A stretch of DNA of 64,000 bases from Kitasatospora sp. NBC_01266 (GTDB lineage: Bacteria; Actinomycetota; Actinomycetes; Streptomycetales; Streptomycetaceae). How positions within the stretch are numbered: the first letter of the stretch is position 1; each line of letters opens with the position of its first letter. This document shows positions 35,801 to 43,887 of the stretch, one piece after another. Below the pieces are notes generated by a model that worked only from the letters and a program-made list of their open reading frames with translations, searched no databases and was not told the origin of the DNA. The position numbers were made by a program, and so were the translations under genes. The DNA lies in assembly GCF_036242395.1 (NCBI RefSeq), contig NZ_CP108458.1:5828001-5892000 (forward strand). Direction: 5' to 3'.

Positions 35801-36302
35801 GGCGCCGGTCCGGCGCGCCTTCGCGCTGGTCCTCGCCTCGCCGCAGGACGACCCGGGGCCGACCCGGGCGCTGCGCCGCGAGTTCCTGGACCGGCTGCTG
35901 GCCACCGAACGGGAGCCGGACGTGCTGGCGCCGGCCCTGGAGCGGCTGGCCAACGGCACCGCCCGCCAGGACCCGGGGTGGACCCGCGCGGTGGTGTGCC
36001 GGATCGCGCTCGCCTGGGAGCGGGGCGAGGGCGGGCCGGAGCGCTGGGACGCGCTGCTGGTGCGCTGCGCGGGCCGCGCCGCCGACTTCGCGCAGCTGCT
36101 CGCCGAGTGGCCCGCCGATGACCGCCCGCCCGCCGGCGGGCCGCTGCTGGCCCGGATGCGCGCGCTGCTGGCGCAGGGCCGGGACCCGCAGTACGCGGCG
36201 GCCGAGGCCGAGCGCACGCCGGTGCGGGCGGTCACCGCCGTGCTGCCGCGCGCAGCGGGTGTTCCGGTGCCCGGGCGCGGAGCGGCGCATGGCACGCTAT
36301 AG
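32805..36302 (+). CDS. Pseudo-trypsin / STAND NTPase / helical-repeat protein
   Basis: A 1165-residue protein; ATG 32805 follows a GGGGAGGG. Residues 15–170 pattern like a trypsin-type serine protease, but the catalytic triad is lost: the LTAAHVV position reads LTADEVV (His to Glu45), the D-I-A-L-L position reads ELGLAWL, and the G-x-S-G-x-P site reads VAGLPVL (Ser to Ala152). A P-loop NTPase of STAND/NACHT type follows: Walker A GEPGSGRT (265–272), Walker B LLVVLDAP (Asp342), sensor CRPESW (374–379) and RLSPLGGSALE. The remaining 700 residues are Ala/Leu/Arg-rich helices, likely repeats. No membrane segment. Family architecture resembles trypsin–STAND defence or signalling proteins, but the gene sits in a housekeeping locus between truB and ribF. 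Role unknown. Confidence 0.75.
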   Translation: MAGDLEGSDPADPYGALVGISTSTGRTLGHGFRADADGTVLTADEVVAEAAERGDGLRVRAAGESHPLAPGALTRCPELGLAWLTVDRAAVAGAPLPVAEAAPLPGQDVLLPGVGRGGLIGAGTALAGGLGQARLLSGVLLLDLPPGTEPVAGLPVLDPATGVVLGLLAPALRGLPDGLTGAIPLSAARSAGPAELAELLARNAVAAPAYGPALNLGGVLRLADRQLAAAGAGPGRIAGLAADRVERADGLSGEEPGVPLTVLVGEPGSGRTTELAALAVRRSTGARALPTLWLRGADLRAPDRCLRAVLARTLARLAAGADEAAVAQVCAARDRPLLVVLDAPEEAPGLLGTAWWTATLAWLAAARVRLLVACRPESWEQYSASLDPALLRLHRLSPLGGSALELAARQYGVTAGQQQLRPLLLRLAGELRAAGLDPTGAEAGELCQGWLDLRCLRIAERLAREGLRPASHRKGGTVPPVPVIAPGRVRRLAVTVAGRVHEAARRMLGPGQGGLGRAVFEELFPADGGWAAAVLAEGLFVPAGEGYRLAHEEVADWLQGQHLDLDATLRLLVEQDRPVARCVVPRHRVGAVEAALRSLARARGAAGLDPWLHRLWRPLAERDTEPGEAADEAAGEPADGEARWWAARLLAAGLRAGQDPQAHGDLLELMAERLAAAPARCASGTGPVARFGPGFWAELALPAERCWALLRLLVRADGPEQGFLALAAARLTATGVTAFPSLCRWFEDGRALPARPGATVADLAHDLLFAHRALGVDELTEALVDTAHPRADALLTVLAVEEPSALCRAVDRWSHDARPERHVAAAVHALRTAPYATGAGRELLRHTALTLLAREGEPGLHGAALALLVRDPATRARHLTGALAAYAADDPFIGPEVLGPALTTDTGAVLAAFEARLARPGPGAAAVLRVLADAPAGTGGSGAPGSLPDPATRLAGRLLRDRPERAELVAEYLNRRLTLGTAGRGDLTALLGAPPGERAAPVRRAFALVLASPQDDPGPTRALRREFLDRLLATEREPDVLAPALERLANGTARQDPGWTRAVVCRIALAWERGEGGPERWDALLVRCAGRAADFAQLLAEWPADDRPPAGGPLLARMRALLAQGRDPQYAAAEAERTPVRAVTAVLPRAAGVPVPGRGAAHGTL

Positions 36303-36353
36303 GGGATCGAGTTCGAGCATGTGAGCAGTGGCGGAAGAAGAGGAGCGGTCAGG

Positions 36354-37298
36354 GTGCAGCGCTGGCGTGGCCTGGAGGAGATTCCCGGCGACTGGGGACG
36401 CAGCGTCGTCACCATCGGTTCCTTCGACGGTGTGCACCTCGGGCACCAGCTGATCATCAACCGGGCGGTCCTCCGGGCCCGTGAACTGGGCGTCAAGGCC
36501 GTGGTGGTGACCTTCGACCCGCACCCGAGCGAGGTGGTCCGCCCCGGCAGCCACCCGCCGCTGCTGGCCCCGCACCCGCGCCGGGCCGAGCTGATGGCGA
36601 CGCTCGGCGTGGATGCCGTGCTGGTGCTGCCGTTCACCGCCGAGTTCTCCAAGGAGTCGCCGCAGACCTTCGTCCAGCAGGTGCTGGTGGACGCGCTGCA
36701 CGCGCGGCTGGTGATCGAGGGGCCGAACTTCCGGTTCGGGCACAAGGCGGCGGGCGATGTCGCGCTGCTGGCCGAGCTGGGCCGGGCCGCCGACTTCGAG
36801 GTCGAGGTGGTCGACCTCCAGGTGCGCGGCGCGGCGGGTGGCGGCGAGCCGTTCTCCTCCACGCTGGTGCGCCGCCTGGTCGCCACCGGTGACATGGCCG
36901 GAGCCGGTGAGGTGCTCGGCCGTCCGCACCGGGTCGAGGGGACGGTGGTGCGCGGTGCGCAGCGCGGTCGCGACCTGGGCTACCCGACCGCGAACGTGGA
37001 CACCGTGCCGCACAGCGCGGTCCCGGCCGACGGGGTGTACGCGGGGTGGCTGACGGCGAGTGGCGAGCAGATGCCGGCCGCGATCTCGGTCGGCACCAAC
37101 CCGACCTTCGACGGCACCGCCCGCACCGTGGAGGCCTACGCGATCGACCGGGTCGGCCTGGACCTGTACGGGCTGCACGTGGCGGTCGACTTCCTCGCCT
37201 TCCTGCGCGGCATGGAGAAGTTCGACACCATCGAGGCGCTGCTCGACCGGATGGCCGCCGACGTCAAGCAGGCCCGCGAGCTGACCGCGAACGGCTGA
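36354..37298 (+). CDS. ribF: Bifunctional riboflavin kinase / FAD synthetase
   Basis: A 314-residue enzyme that makes FMN from riboflavin and FAD from FMN. N-terminal adenylyltransferase: VVTIGSFDGVHLGHQLII (nucleotide-binding GxFDGVHxGH) and VVTFDPHPSEVV; IEGPNFRFGHKAAGD and SSTLVRRLVATGDM. C-terminal riboflavin kinase: RGRDLGYPTANVD and AISVGTNPTFDG. GTG 36354 has GAGGAG upstream; an in-frame GTG at 36321 is less likely. Followed by a bidirectional terminator. Confidence 0.96.
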   Translation: MQRWRGLEEIPGDWGRSVVTIGSFDGVHLGHQLIINRAVLRARELGVKAVVVTFDPHPSEVVRPGSHPPLLAPHPRRAELMATLGVDAVLVLPFTAEFSKESPQTFVQQVLVDALHARLVIEGPNFRFGHKAAGDVALLAELGRAADFEVEVVDLQVRGAAGGGEPFSSTLVRRLVATGDMAGAGEVLGRPHRVEGTVVRGAQRGRDLGYPTANVDTVPHSAVPADGVYAGWLTASGEQMPAAISVGTNPTFDGTARTVEAYAIDRVGLDLYGLHVAVDFLAFLRGMEKFDTIEALLDRMAADVKQARELTANG

Positions 37299-37310
37299 CG
37301 GCCGGACGAC

Positions 37311-37356
37311 TGACGCGGCGCCCGCCCCGAGAAGCATCGGGGCGGGCGCCGCGTCA
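37311..37356. terminator. Bidirectional terminator between ribF and the ParA-like gene
   Basis: A perfect 20-bp stem starting TGACGCGGCGCCCGCCCCGA with 6-base loop GAAGCA. It lies between the convergent ends of ribF (+) and the ESX-linked ParA-like gene (−) and can serve both. Confidence 0.85.
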
Positions 37357-37361
37357 GTTGC

Positions 37362-39650
37362 TCAGCTCTGGGCGGGCGGCGGCGGGTAGCCGTAACCGCC
37401 GGGCTGCTGCGGGGGCTGCTGCTGCGCGGGGCCCGGCTGCTGCGGCGCGCCGGACGGCGGGTAGCCGTAGCCCGGCGGCGGTGCGGTGGGCTGCTGGCCG
37501 GGCTGCGGTGCCCAGGGCTGGGCGGGCTGCGGCGCGCCCCACGGCCGGCCGCCGTCCTGCTGCGGGGGGTAGCCCTGGCCCTCCGGACCCGGCTGTCCCC
37601 ACGGCTGCTGCGGCTGCGGCTGGCCCGGTCCGGGCTGACCGGGCCACTGCTGCTGCGGCGGCACGCCCGGCTGCGGCTGGGCCTGCTGCTGCCAGCTGTT
37701 GCTCTGCGCGGCCTGCTGGGCCCGGACGATGTCCTCGCCGACCAGGGTGGCCAGGTCGAAGTAGGCCTCGCGGACCTTGGGCCGCATCATCTCCAGGTTG
37801 ACCTCGGCGCCGGCCGCCAGGCTCTCGTCGAACGGCACCACGATGACGCCCCGGCAGCGGGTCTCGAAGTGCGCGACGATGTCCTCGATCCGGATCATCT
37901 TGCTGGTCTCGCGCACCCCGGAGACCACCGTGATGCTGCGCTGCACCAGGTCCGCGTAGCCGTGCGCGGAGAGCCAGTCCAGGGTGGTGCTGGCGCTGCT
38001 GGCGCCGTCCACGCTCGGGGTGGCGACGATGATCAGCTGGTCGGCCAGGTCGAGCACTCCGCGCATCGCGCTGTAGAGCAGGCCGGTGCCCGAGTCGGTC
38101 AGGATGATCGGGTACTGGCGGCCCAGCACGTCGATCACCTGGCGGTAGTCCGAGTCGTTGAAGGTGGTGGAGACCGCCGGGTCGACGTCGTTCGCCAGGA
38201 TCTCCAGGCCGGAGTTCTGGTCCTGCGAGGTGAACTGGCGGATGTCCATGTAGCTGCGCAGGTGCGGGATGGCCGTCACCAGATCGCGGATGGTCGCGCC
38301 GGTCTGGCGCTTGATCCGGCGCCCCAGGGTGCCCGCGTCCGGGTTGGCGTCGATCGCGATCACCTTGTCCTGGCGCTCGCTGGCCAGGGTGGCCCCGAGC
38401 GAGGTGGTGGTCGTGGTCTTGCCGACACCGCCCTTGAGGCTGATCACCGCGATCCGGTAGCAGCTCATCACCGGGGTGCGGATGATCGCCAGCTTGCGCT
38501 CGCGCTCGGCCTGCGCGGCCTTGCCGCCGAACCTCAGCCGCGGCGCCTGGCGCTGCTGCTTGGGCTGGCTGCGCAGCAGCCGGTCGGAGGAGAGCTCCAC
38601 GGCGGCGGTGTAGCCGAGCGGGGCGCCGTGCGCGGTCGGCTGCTGGGCGCCCTGCTGCTGGAACGCGGCGGGCGCCTGCGGGACGGCCTGCTGGTGCGGG
38701 TAGGCCATCGGTGCCGGGTAGGGCTGCTGCTGCACGGGGCCCGGCTGCTGCGGGGGGAACGGCTCCGGTCGGCCGGTGCCGGGCATCGGCCAGCCACCCT
38801 GGCGCGGGTCGACCGGGCCGGGCTGCGGGACGGCTCTCTGCGGCGGGCCCGGCTGGGGGACGGCCGGCGGCTGCGCCCACGGCGTGCCGGGGCCGGGCAG
38901 CGGTTGGGTGGGCGCCATCGGGCCGCCCTGCTGCTGGGGCAGCGGGCCGGGCTGCTGCGGTCCGGGCTGCTGCGGGCCGGGTTGCAGCGGGCCGGGTTGC
39001 TGCGGGCCGGGCTGGACCTGGGGCGGGTACGCGTCGGCCGGGTAGGCGCTGTTGGGGAAGCCGTAGCCGTAGCCCGGCTGCTGGGGGCCGGGCTGCGGCG
39101 CGGCGGCCTGGTAGCCGTACTGCTCGGCACCCGGCCAGCCGGGGGGCGGACCAGGCTGCGCGGGCGGTCCCGGCTGGGCCTGCGGTCCGGGCTGCGCGGG
39201 CGGCAGCGGCTGATGAACGGCCGGTGCGGGCTGTACGGCCGGCGTGGGCAGGCCGGTCTGGGCGAACGCGGCCGGCTCGGCGGCGAACGGCGGGTTCGCC
39301 GGGTTCGCCGGGTTCGGCAGGCTCGGCGCGAGGGGTGCGGCCGGTGCCGGCTCGGCGGCCGGCGTCGGCGCGGGAACCGGCGGGCTCGGCTGCGGCGCCA
39401 CGGGCTCGGCCTCGGCCTCGGCGGCGACCGGCTCGGCGGGCGGTGTCACAGCGGCTGGCGCCGGGACGGGCTCCGGAGCGGGCGCGGGTGCGGGCGCGGG
39501 CACCGCGGCGGCCACCGGGCCGTCGGCGGGCGCGGCCGGGTCGCCCTGGGTGTACCAGGACGGGGGAGTGTAGTCGGGGGCGTCGGACCAGTCGTCGTCG
39601 TCCTCCGCCGCGTTGTCGCCGACGTAGACGCCGTCCCGATCGCTGCTCAC
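37362..39650 (-). CDS. ESX-linked ParA/MinD-like ATPase with disordered arms
   Basis: A 762-residue protein starting at GTG 39650 (GGAG upstream). The first about 390 residues are Pro/Gln/Ala/Gly-rich, with an acidic start (NAAEDDDDWSDAPDY) and QQPGP repeats. The ATPase core (about 410–640) has the deviant Walker A SLKGGVGKTTTTTSLGATLA, IAIDANPDAGTLG and a LTDSGTGLLYSAMRGVLDLA block. A second Pro/Gln/Tyr-rich tail closes it. Similar proteins flank ESX loci in Streptomyces and resemble mycobacterial EspI-type ATPases; the disordered arms may bind partners at the membrane. Its start lies next to a symmetrical operator candidate (39694–39718). Confidence 0.82.
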   Translation of the reverse strand: MSSDRDGVYVGDNAAEDDDDWSDAPDYTPPSWYTQGDPAAPADGPVAAAVPAPAPAPAPEPVPAPAAVTPPAEPVAAEAEAEPVAPQPSPPVPAPTPAAEPAPAAPLAPSLPNPANPANPPFAAEPAAFAQTGLPTPAVQPAPAVHQPLPPAQPGPQAQPGPPAQPGPPPGWPGAEQYGYQAAAPQPGPQQPGYGYGFPNSAYPADAYPPQVQPGPQQPGPLQPGPQQPGPQQPGPLPQQQGGPMAPTQPLPGPGTPWAQPPAVPQPGPPQRAVPQPGPVDPRQGGWPMPGTGRPEPFPPQQPGPVQQQPYPAPMAYPHQQAVPQAPAAFQQQGAQQPTAHGAPLGYTAAVELSSDRLLRSQPKQQRQAPRLRFGGKAAQAERERKLAIIRTPVMSCYRIAVISLKGGVGKTTTTTSLGATLASERQDKVIAIDANPDAGTLGRRIKRQTGATIRDLVTAIPHLRSYMDIRQFTSQDQNSGLEILANDVDPAVSTTFNDSDYRQVIDVLGRQYPIILTDSGTGLLYSAMRGVLDLADQLIIVATPSVDGASSASTTLDWLSAHGYADLVQRSITVVSGVRETSKMIRIEDIVAHFETRCRGVIVVPFDESLAAGAEVNLEMMRPKVREAYFDLATLVGEDIVRAQQAAQSNSWQQQAQPQPGVPPQQQWPGQPGPGQPQPQQPWGQPGPEGQGYPPQQDGGRPWGAPQPAQPWAPQPGQQPTAPPPGYGYPPSGAPQQPGPAQQQPPQQPGGYGYPPPPAQS
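38943..39017 (-). repeat. 15-bp coding repeats (QQPGP/LQPGP) in the ParA-like gene
   Basis: Five head-to-tail copies of a 15-base unit of the type GGGCCGGGCTGCTGC (plus strand) encode the QPGPQ-type pentapeptide on the minus strand. They are in the disordered N-terminal arm. Boundaries approximate. Confidence 0.75.
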
Positions 39651-39693
39651 CTTGGGCTCCCTCGTGTTCGCTGCCGCTCGTCGCGGTGCGGTC

Positions 39694-39718
39694 AGGCACA
39701 AGACTAGAACCTGTGCCT
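39694..39718 (-). promoter_or_regulatory. Operator over a probable −10 of the ParA-like gene
   Basis: AGGCACA-N11-TGTGCCT is a perfect 7-bp inverted repeat. On the minus strand its spacer holds TAGTCT (39706 to 39701), a −10-like hexamer about 50 bases before the GTG start. A regulator bound here would cover the promoter. No good −35 was found. Confidence 0.5.
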
Positions 39719-39802
39719 CGCCGGGTTGAGTGCCCCGTCGGTTCTGGCTCGACCTGACGGTCACTCGGACGACGGCGGACCGGGAGAGTCCGACCTGCCG
39801 CG

Positions 39803-39826
39803 GCTGTCACCCGCACCGGTGACAGC
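39803..39826 (-). terminator. Terminator of the eccE-linked minus-strand genes
   Basis: GCTGTCACC/GGTGACAGC, 9 bp with loop CGCACC, 25 bases past the stop of the gene ending at 39851. Confidence 0.6.
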
Positions 39827-39853
39827 GTCCACGGATCAAGCGTCCACGGATCA
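39825..39853. repeat. Tandem direct repeat across a stop codon
   Basis: GCGTCCACGGATCA occurs twice (39825–39838 and 39840–39853), one base apart. The second copy contains the stop codon of the minus-strand gene 39851–40621. Confidence 0.85.
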
Positions 39854-40621
39854 GTCGACCCGGCGGGCCGGACCGAGCAACTGGTACTCGGCCCCGCCCG
39901 GTTCGGTGCGTACGTACTGCCGGTGGATCCGGGTGGCCCACAGCGTGTGGTCGTCGCCGAGGGTCGGCAGCGCGGCCACCTCCGGCCCGCCCAGTGACAG
40001 TACCCGTCCGATCAGCTCCGCCTCCTGCGGCGAGACCCGCTGCACGCCGACCAGGTCGGCCGCGTTCAGCACCCGGGCCGCGTTGGGGCCGAGGAAGGGG
40101 AGCAGGGTCAGGGTGGACTGCCACGGGGTGGCCGAGAGCCGGCTGCGCGGCGGGCGCGGGCCGAGGTCGCGCACCACCAGGACCGGGGCCGAGACCGAGG
40201 CGCCCTGCGCGCCGAGCCGTCCGATCGGATGGACCGTCACGCACGGCTGGCCGCCGCCCGCGGCCTGCGCCAGCGGCGCCCAGAGCTGCGGGCGGGCGGT
40301 CTCCACCGCCACCCGGGCCCCGGTCGCCGCCGCCCGCAGCGCGATCAGCTGCGCCGTCCAGACACCGCCGACCAGCACCACGTCATAGGTGCTGGGCCGG
40401 AACAGGCCCAGCACCGCGGTCTGCCGCTGCGCGTCCTCGCCGATCACCACGCCGTCGTCACCGACCGGCACGCACAGCGCGCCCAGCTCCTCGGGGCCGA
40501 GCACGTGCTGCTCGCGGCGCGGGCCGCGCAGGCCGAAGCCGGCCCGGATCCGCTCCAGCGGGCCGACCCGCTCGTCGGCGGGCTGCGGTCGGCTGTGACC
40601 GGAGTAGGTCTGGTAGGCCAT
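39851..40621 (-). CDS. ESX-locus protein of unknown function
   Basis: A 256-residue protein, unrecognised beyond its place in the ESX locus. It starts at ATG 40621, sharing one base with the TGA of eccE (TGATG), so the two are translationally coupled; a GGGGGG lies 9 bases upstream. It has no membrane segment. The middle (YDVVLVGGVWTAQLIALRAAATG) looks like a Rossmann-type alpha/beta segment and resembles the N-terminal or regulatory part of ESX accessory proteins, without a catalytic motif. Coupling to EccE suggests a cytosolic accessory role for the secretion machine. Confidence 0.65.
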   Translation of the reverse strand: MAYQTYSGHSRPQPADERVGPLERIRAGFGLRGPRREQHVLGPEELGALCVPVGDDGVVIGEDAQRQTAVLGLFRPSTYDVVLVGGVWTAQLIALRAAATGARVAVETARPQLWAPLAQAAGGGQPCVTVHPIGRLGAQGASVSAPVLVVRDLGPRPPRSRLSATPWQSTLTLLPFLGPNAARVLNAADLVGVQRVSPQEAELIGRVLSLGGPEVAALPTLGDDHTLWATRIHRQYVRTEPGGAEYQLLGPARRVD

Positions 40622-42009
40622 CAGGCACATCCCCCCAGCGGCAGGGTGGCGAGCAGGCCGGGCGCCTGCTCCTGGTCCAGCCGGGACAGGCCCAGGCCCG
40701 CGCCCTGCGCGCGCTGCTCCAGCTGCCGGCCGTGCTGGGCCACGTCGGCCTCGCTGCGCGCGACCACCCGCACGTGCCCGGTGATCGCCACCGAGTCGCC
40801 GGTGCCGGGGCGGGCGGTCAGGCTGAACGCGCTGGCCAGGGCCGGGGTGCCGGTGACCAGGTTGACCAGCTCGGCGGCCGGCACGCCGGGGCCGGTCGGG
40901 CCGGAACGGCTCAGCTGGGGCCACTTGGCGATCCAGTAGGTGCAGTGGAAGCGGTCGTCGATCCGCCAGAACCGGGCGCTCTCCTGGGTCCTGCGGGTGC
41001 CGCTGCCGCCGCTGCCGGTGCCCTGCCGGCCGGCCGTGGCCAGCGGGTTGGCGCAGGTGGCGATGGACAGCGCGGCGATCAGCTCCCGCTCGTCGAGCGC
41101 GGTGGCGCTGAAGCCGGCCCCGTTGAGCCGCCCGGCGAGCTGGTCGGTGACCCGCTGCAGTGCCTTGCGGGCACCCTCCTCGCCGCCGCCGCGAGCCAGC
41201 ACGGCGGTGGCCGCGCGCTCCGGGTCGAGTTTGAGGGCGACCCAGGTCAGCCGCAGGGCCGGGGTGCTGGGCCCGTCCCGCAGCTCCTGGTAGGCCCGGG
41301 TGGCCAGCGCGTTGTCGGGCAGGTGGGGGGCGGGGGCGGGCTGGGTGTGCTGGACCAGCTGCACGGACTCCAGTGCGATGTCGTCCACCCGCAGGGCCGA
41401 GCAGACCAGCTCCAGCGGCAGTGGCAGCGCGGTGCGGGTCGGGCGCAGCGGCTGGTCCTTGGCCTGCACCAGCAGCACCGAGGTGAGGAAGGTGCCGTCC
41501 CCGATCATGCCGGTCTCGCGGCGGACCGGGCGGCCGACGCCCAGGTCGGCCTCGGTGGCGTGGGTGCAGGTGCGCAGCGCCGGTTCCAGCTCCAGCGCGG
41601 GCGCCAGGCCGGGGTCGGTGCCCGGCGGCGGCGTGCTGCCGGCCGCCTCGCGGCGCCGGCGACGGGCCGCCGAGCGGATCCGCAGCGCCTCGGGCAGGCT
41701 GCGCCCGCGCACCGGCACCAGGGCCAGCACCAGCAGCAGCACGGCGGGTACCGCGAACACCGCGGCGACCACGCGGTTGACCGTCCAGCCGACGGCGACC
41801 AGCGCCAGCGCCACCTCGACCAGCACCAGTTGCTGCAGGCGCAGCCGTCCGCCGAGCAGTCCGGGGCGCGGGTGGACCTTCACGGGTACGGCCGCCGGGC
41901 CGCCGTCCTGGTCCTGGACTCCCTTGGTCCGCAGGGCAGTTGTGCCGTGCGGGTCCGTTCCGCCGCCCGCTGCCGCCCTGCGTCGCCGTTGCGCCCTCTG
42001 GCTTGGCAT
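40621..42009 (-). CDS. eccE: Type VII secretion protein EccE
   Basis: About 462 residues. Two adjacent membrane helices near the start (LVLVEVALALVAVGWTVNRV and AAVFAVPAVLLLVLALVPVR) are followed by a long soluble part, as in EccE, which borders the ESX membrane channel. Similarity to mycobacterial EccE is low, so the call relies on topology and position next to eccB. Two starts are possible, ATG 42009 or GTG 42042; neither has a clear ribosome site. It is divergent from eccB. Confidence 0.75.
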   Translation of the reverse strand: MPSQRAQRRRRAAAGGGTDPHGTTALRTKGVQDQDGGPAAVPVKVHPRPGLLGGRLRLQQLVLVEVALALVAVGWTVNRVVAAVFAVPAVLLLVLALVPVRGRSLPEALRIRSAARRRRREAAGSTPPPGTDPGLAPALELEPALRTCTHATEADLGVGRPVRRETGMIGDGTFLTSVLLVQAKDQPLRPTRTALPLPLELVCSALRVDDIALESVQLVQHTQPAPAPHLPDNALATRAYQELRDGPSTPALRLTWVALKLDPERAATAVLARGGGEEGARKALQRVTDQLAGRLNGAGFSATALDERELIAALSIATCANPLATAGRQGTGSGGSGTRRTQESARFWRIDDRFHCTYWIAKWPQLSRSGPTGPGVPAAELVNLVTGTPALASAFSLTARPGTGDSVAITGHVRVVARSEADVAQHGRQLEQRAQGAGLGLSRLDQEQAPGLLATLPLGGCA

Positions 42010-42162
42010 TCCCCCGGGTGGCCCTCTCTGATTGGCTGTCACGGCCCGGCTGGCCGGGTGCCGAACAGTACCCGTACCGTAATCACCGTCTGCCGCATCG
42101 TAGAGGGTCGGCAGGGGCCGGAGGCGAGTGGGCGGCCGGGAGAACGGGGAGGGTCAACCAGC

Positions 42163-43734
42163 ATGGCATCACGCAGGGATGAGCTGAACGCCTACACCTT
42201 CGCGCGCAAGCGCATGGTGGGCGCCTTCCTGCAGCCGGTCGGTGGCGGCAGTGACGAGGACGCGCCGCGTCCGATCCGCGCGCTGGTGCCCTCGCTGGTG
42301 GTGGCCGCGGTGCTGGTGGCCGGGTTCGGTGCCTGGGGGCTGATCAAGCCGACCGCTCCGCAGGGTTGGGACAGCGGCGACAACATCATCCTCGGCAAGG
42401 AGTCGACCACCCGCTACGTCGTGCTGACCAGCGCGGACGGCACCAAGATGCTGCACCCGGTGCTCAACATGGCCTCGGCGAAGCTGGTGCTGCCGGTCAA
42501 CTCCAAGGTGGTGATCGTCGACGACTCGGCGATCGACAGCTACCAGGCGCACGGCCCGACCATCGGTATCCCGTACGCGCCGGACAAGTTGCCGAGCGCC
42601 ACCGACGCGGGCACGGCGAAGAAGTGGTCGGTCTGCGACCGGCCGGGTTCCGACGCCGACCACCCCGACCAGGCGGTCTTCGTGGCGGCCGGTGCGGACG
42701 CGGCCACCCTGGCCCGGCCGGACCGCAGGCTCGGCGACGGGCAGTCGCTCTGGGTGCAGGGCGTGCGGCAGAACGGCGTGCCGGGCGCCCAGTACCTGGT
42801 CGACCCGCAGGGCCGCGCGCACCCGATCGGCACGCCCGGGATGTCCGACAACGACCTGACGGCGCTGCGGATCGCGCTCTTCGGCAACGGCGCCCAGCCC
42901 GAGCACGTCAGCGACGAGTGGCTGGCCACCCTCGCCCAGGGCAGCCCGATCGGGTTCCCGCAGGTGCCGGGGATGACCGGCGCGCCGACCCGCTCCGACG
43001 TCCAGCTCTCCGACCCGAACCAGCGGTTCGTCGGTCGGCTGGTCACCGCCAGCGGCACCTACTACGTGGTCGGCCAGAGCCAGTTGTACAAGGTGACGCC
43101 GTTCCAGGCCGAGCTGCTGCGGCAGGCCCCGATCACCGCCAACGCCTACCAGCAGGGCAACCCCGGCTACTCCGAGATCACCCCGGCCGACAACGCCCGC
43201 TACTACAACACCGTGACCCCGCTGGCCGATGACGCCGACTGGCCCACCGCCAAGCCCGGCTCCTCGGTCAACGGCGGCGGCCCCGGCCCGAACCCGCCGC
43301 GCCAGGTGGTCTGTTCGACCTTCGAGGGGGTGTCGGGCAGCGGCATCACGCAGAGCGTCTGGGCCGGCCCCGACTACCCCGCCGCCTTCCCGCCCGGTTC
43401 GGCCAGCGCCTATGTCAGCCCCGGGCACGGACTGTTCTACCGCGCGATGGACAACACGGCGGACGGTTCCGGCAGCGACTACCTGATCACCGAGACCGGG
43501 CTGCGCTACTCGGTGCCGGCCAGCAGCGAGGGCGCCGTGGCCGGCGCCTCGCCGAGCCCGTCCGCCGACCCGTCGGCGAGCCCGGCGCCGCCTCAGCAGC
43601 AGGTCAACCAGGCCCAGGACAGGCTGGGTTACCAGAGCACCACGCCGGTGCTGGTGCCCAAGGCCTGGTCGGATCTGGTCCCGGCCGGCCCGGAGCTGAA
43701 CACCAACGCGGCCACCCAGGTGCAGAACTCCTGA
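42163..43734 (+). CDS. eccB: Type VII secretion protein EccB
   Basis: A 523-residue protein with the EccB start MASRRDELNAYTFARKRMVGAFL, one membrane helix (ALVPSLVVAAVLVAGFGAWG) and a large extracytoplasmic domain with repeats such as SYQAHGPTIGIPYAP and TYYVVGQSQLYKVTPFQAEL. EccB is a core channel component outside the membrane. Two cysteines (WSVCDRP and QVVCSTFEG) may form the disulfide found in the family. ATG 42163 has GGGGAGGG upstream. It is divergent from eccE and followed by the two WXG100 genes. Confidence 0.92.
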   Translation: MASRRDELNAYTFARKRMVGAFLQPVGGGSDEDAPRPIRALVPSLVVAAVLVAGFGAWGLIKPTAPQGWDSGDNIILGKESTTRYVVLTSADGTKMLHPVLNMASAKLVLPVNSKVVIVDDSAIDSYQAHGPTIGIPYAPDKLPSATDAGTAKKWSVCDRPGSDADHPDQAVFVAAGADAATLARPDRRLGDGQSLWVQGVRQNGVPGAQYLVDPQGRAHPIGTPGMSDNDLTALRIALFGNGAQPEHVSDEWLATLAQGSPIGFPQVPGMTGAPTRSDVQLSDPNQRFVGRLVTASGTYYVVGQSQLYKVTPFQAELLRQAPITANAYQQGNPGYSEITPADNARYYNTVTPLADDADWPTAKPGSSVNGGGPGPNPPRQVVCSTFEGVSGSGITQSVWAGPDYPAAFPPGSASAYVSPGHGLFYRAMDNTADGSGSDYLITETGLRYSVPASSEGAVAGASPSPSADPSASPAPPQQQVNQAQDRLGYQSTTPVLVPKAWSDLVPAGPELNTNAATQVQNS

Positions 43735-43833
43735 TCACCGGTCCCTGATCAGTAGTCAACAGCGCTCTCCGCCAAGGCCCGCACCGCCCGTTCGCACCCC
43801 CCTCACGGGCGGGTGACCGGACGGCTCCCGGTG

Positions 43834-43862
43834 TTGGGAGTGTCGGTGCTCGCGACTACAGT
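43834..43862 (+). promoter_or_regulatory. Promoter of the WXG100 genes
   Basis: TTGGGA, 17 bases, TACAGT: near-consensus spacing and hexamers for a housekeeping (HrdB-type) promoter, 90 bases before the first WXG100 start. Confidence 0.6.
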
Positions 43863-43872
43863 GCTGCCCAGG

Positions 43873-43887
43873 CATCACACCGTGATG
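43873..43887. promoter_or_regulatory. Palindrome just downstream of the WXG100 promoter
   Basis: CATCAC-ACC-GTGATG, 6+6 with a 3-base centre, near the predicted transcription start; a candidate operator for a developmental regulator. Confidence 0.5.
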
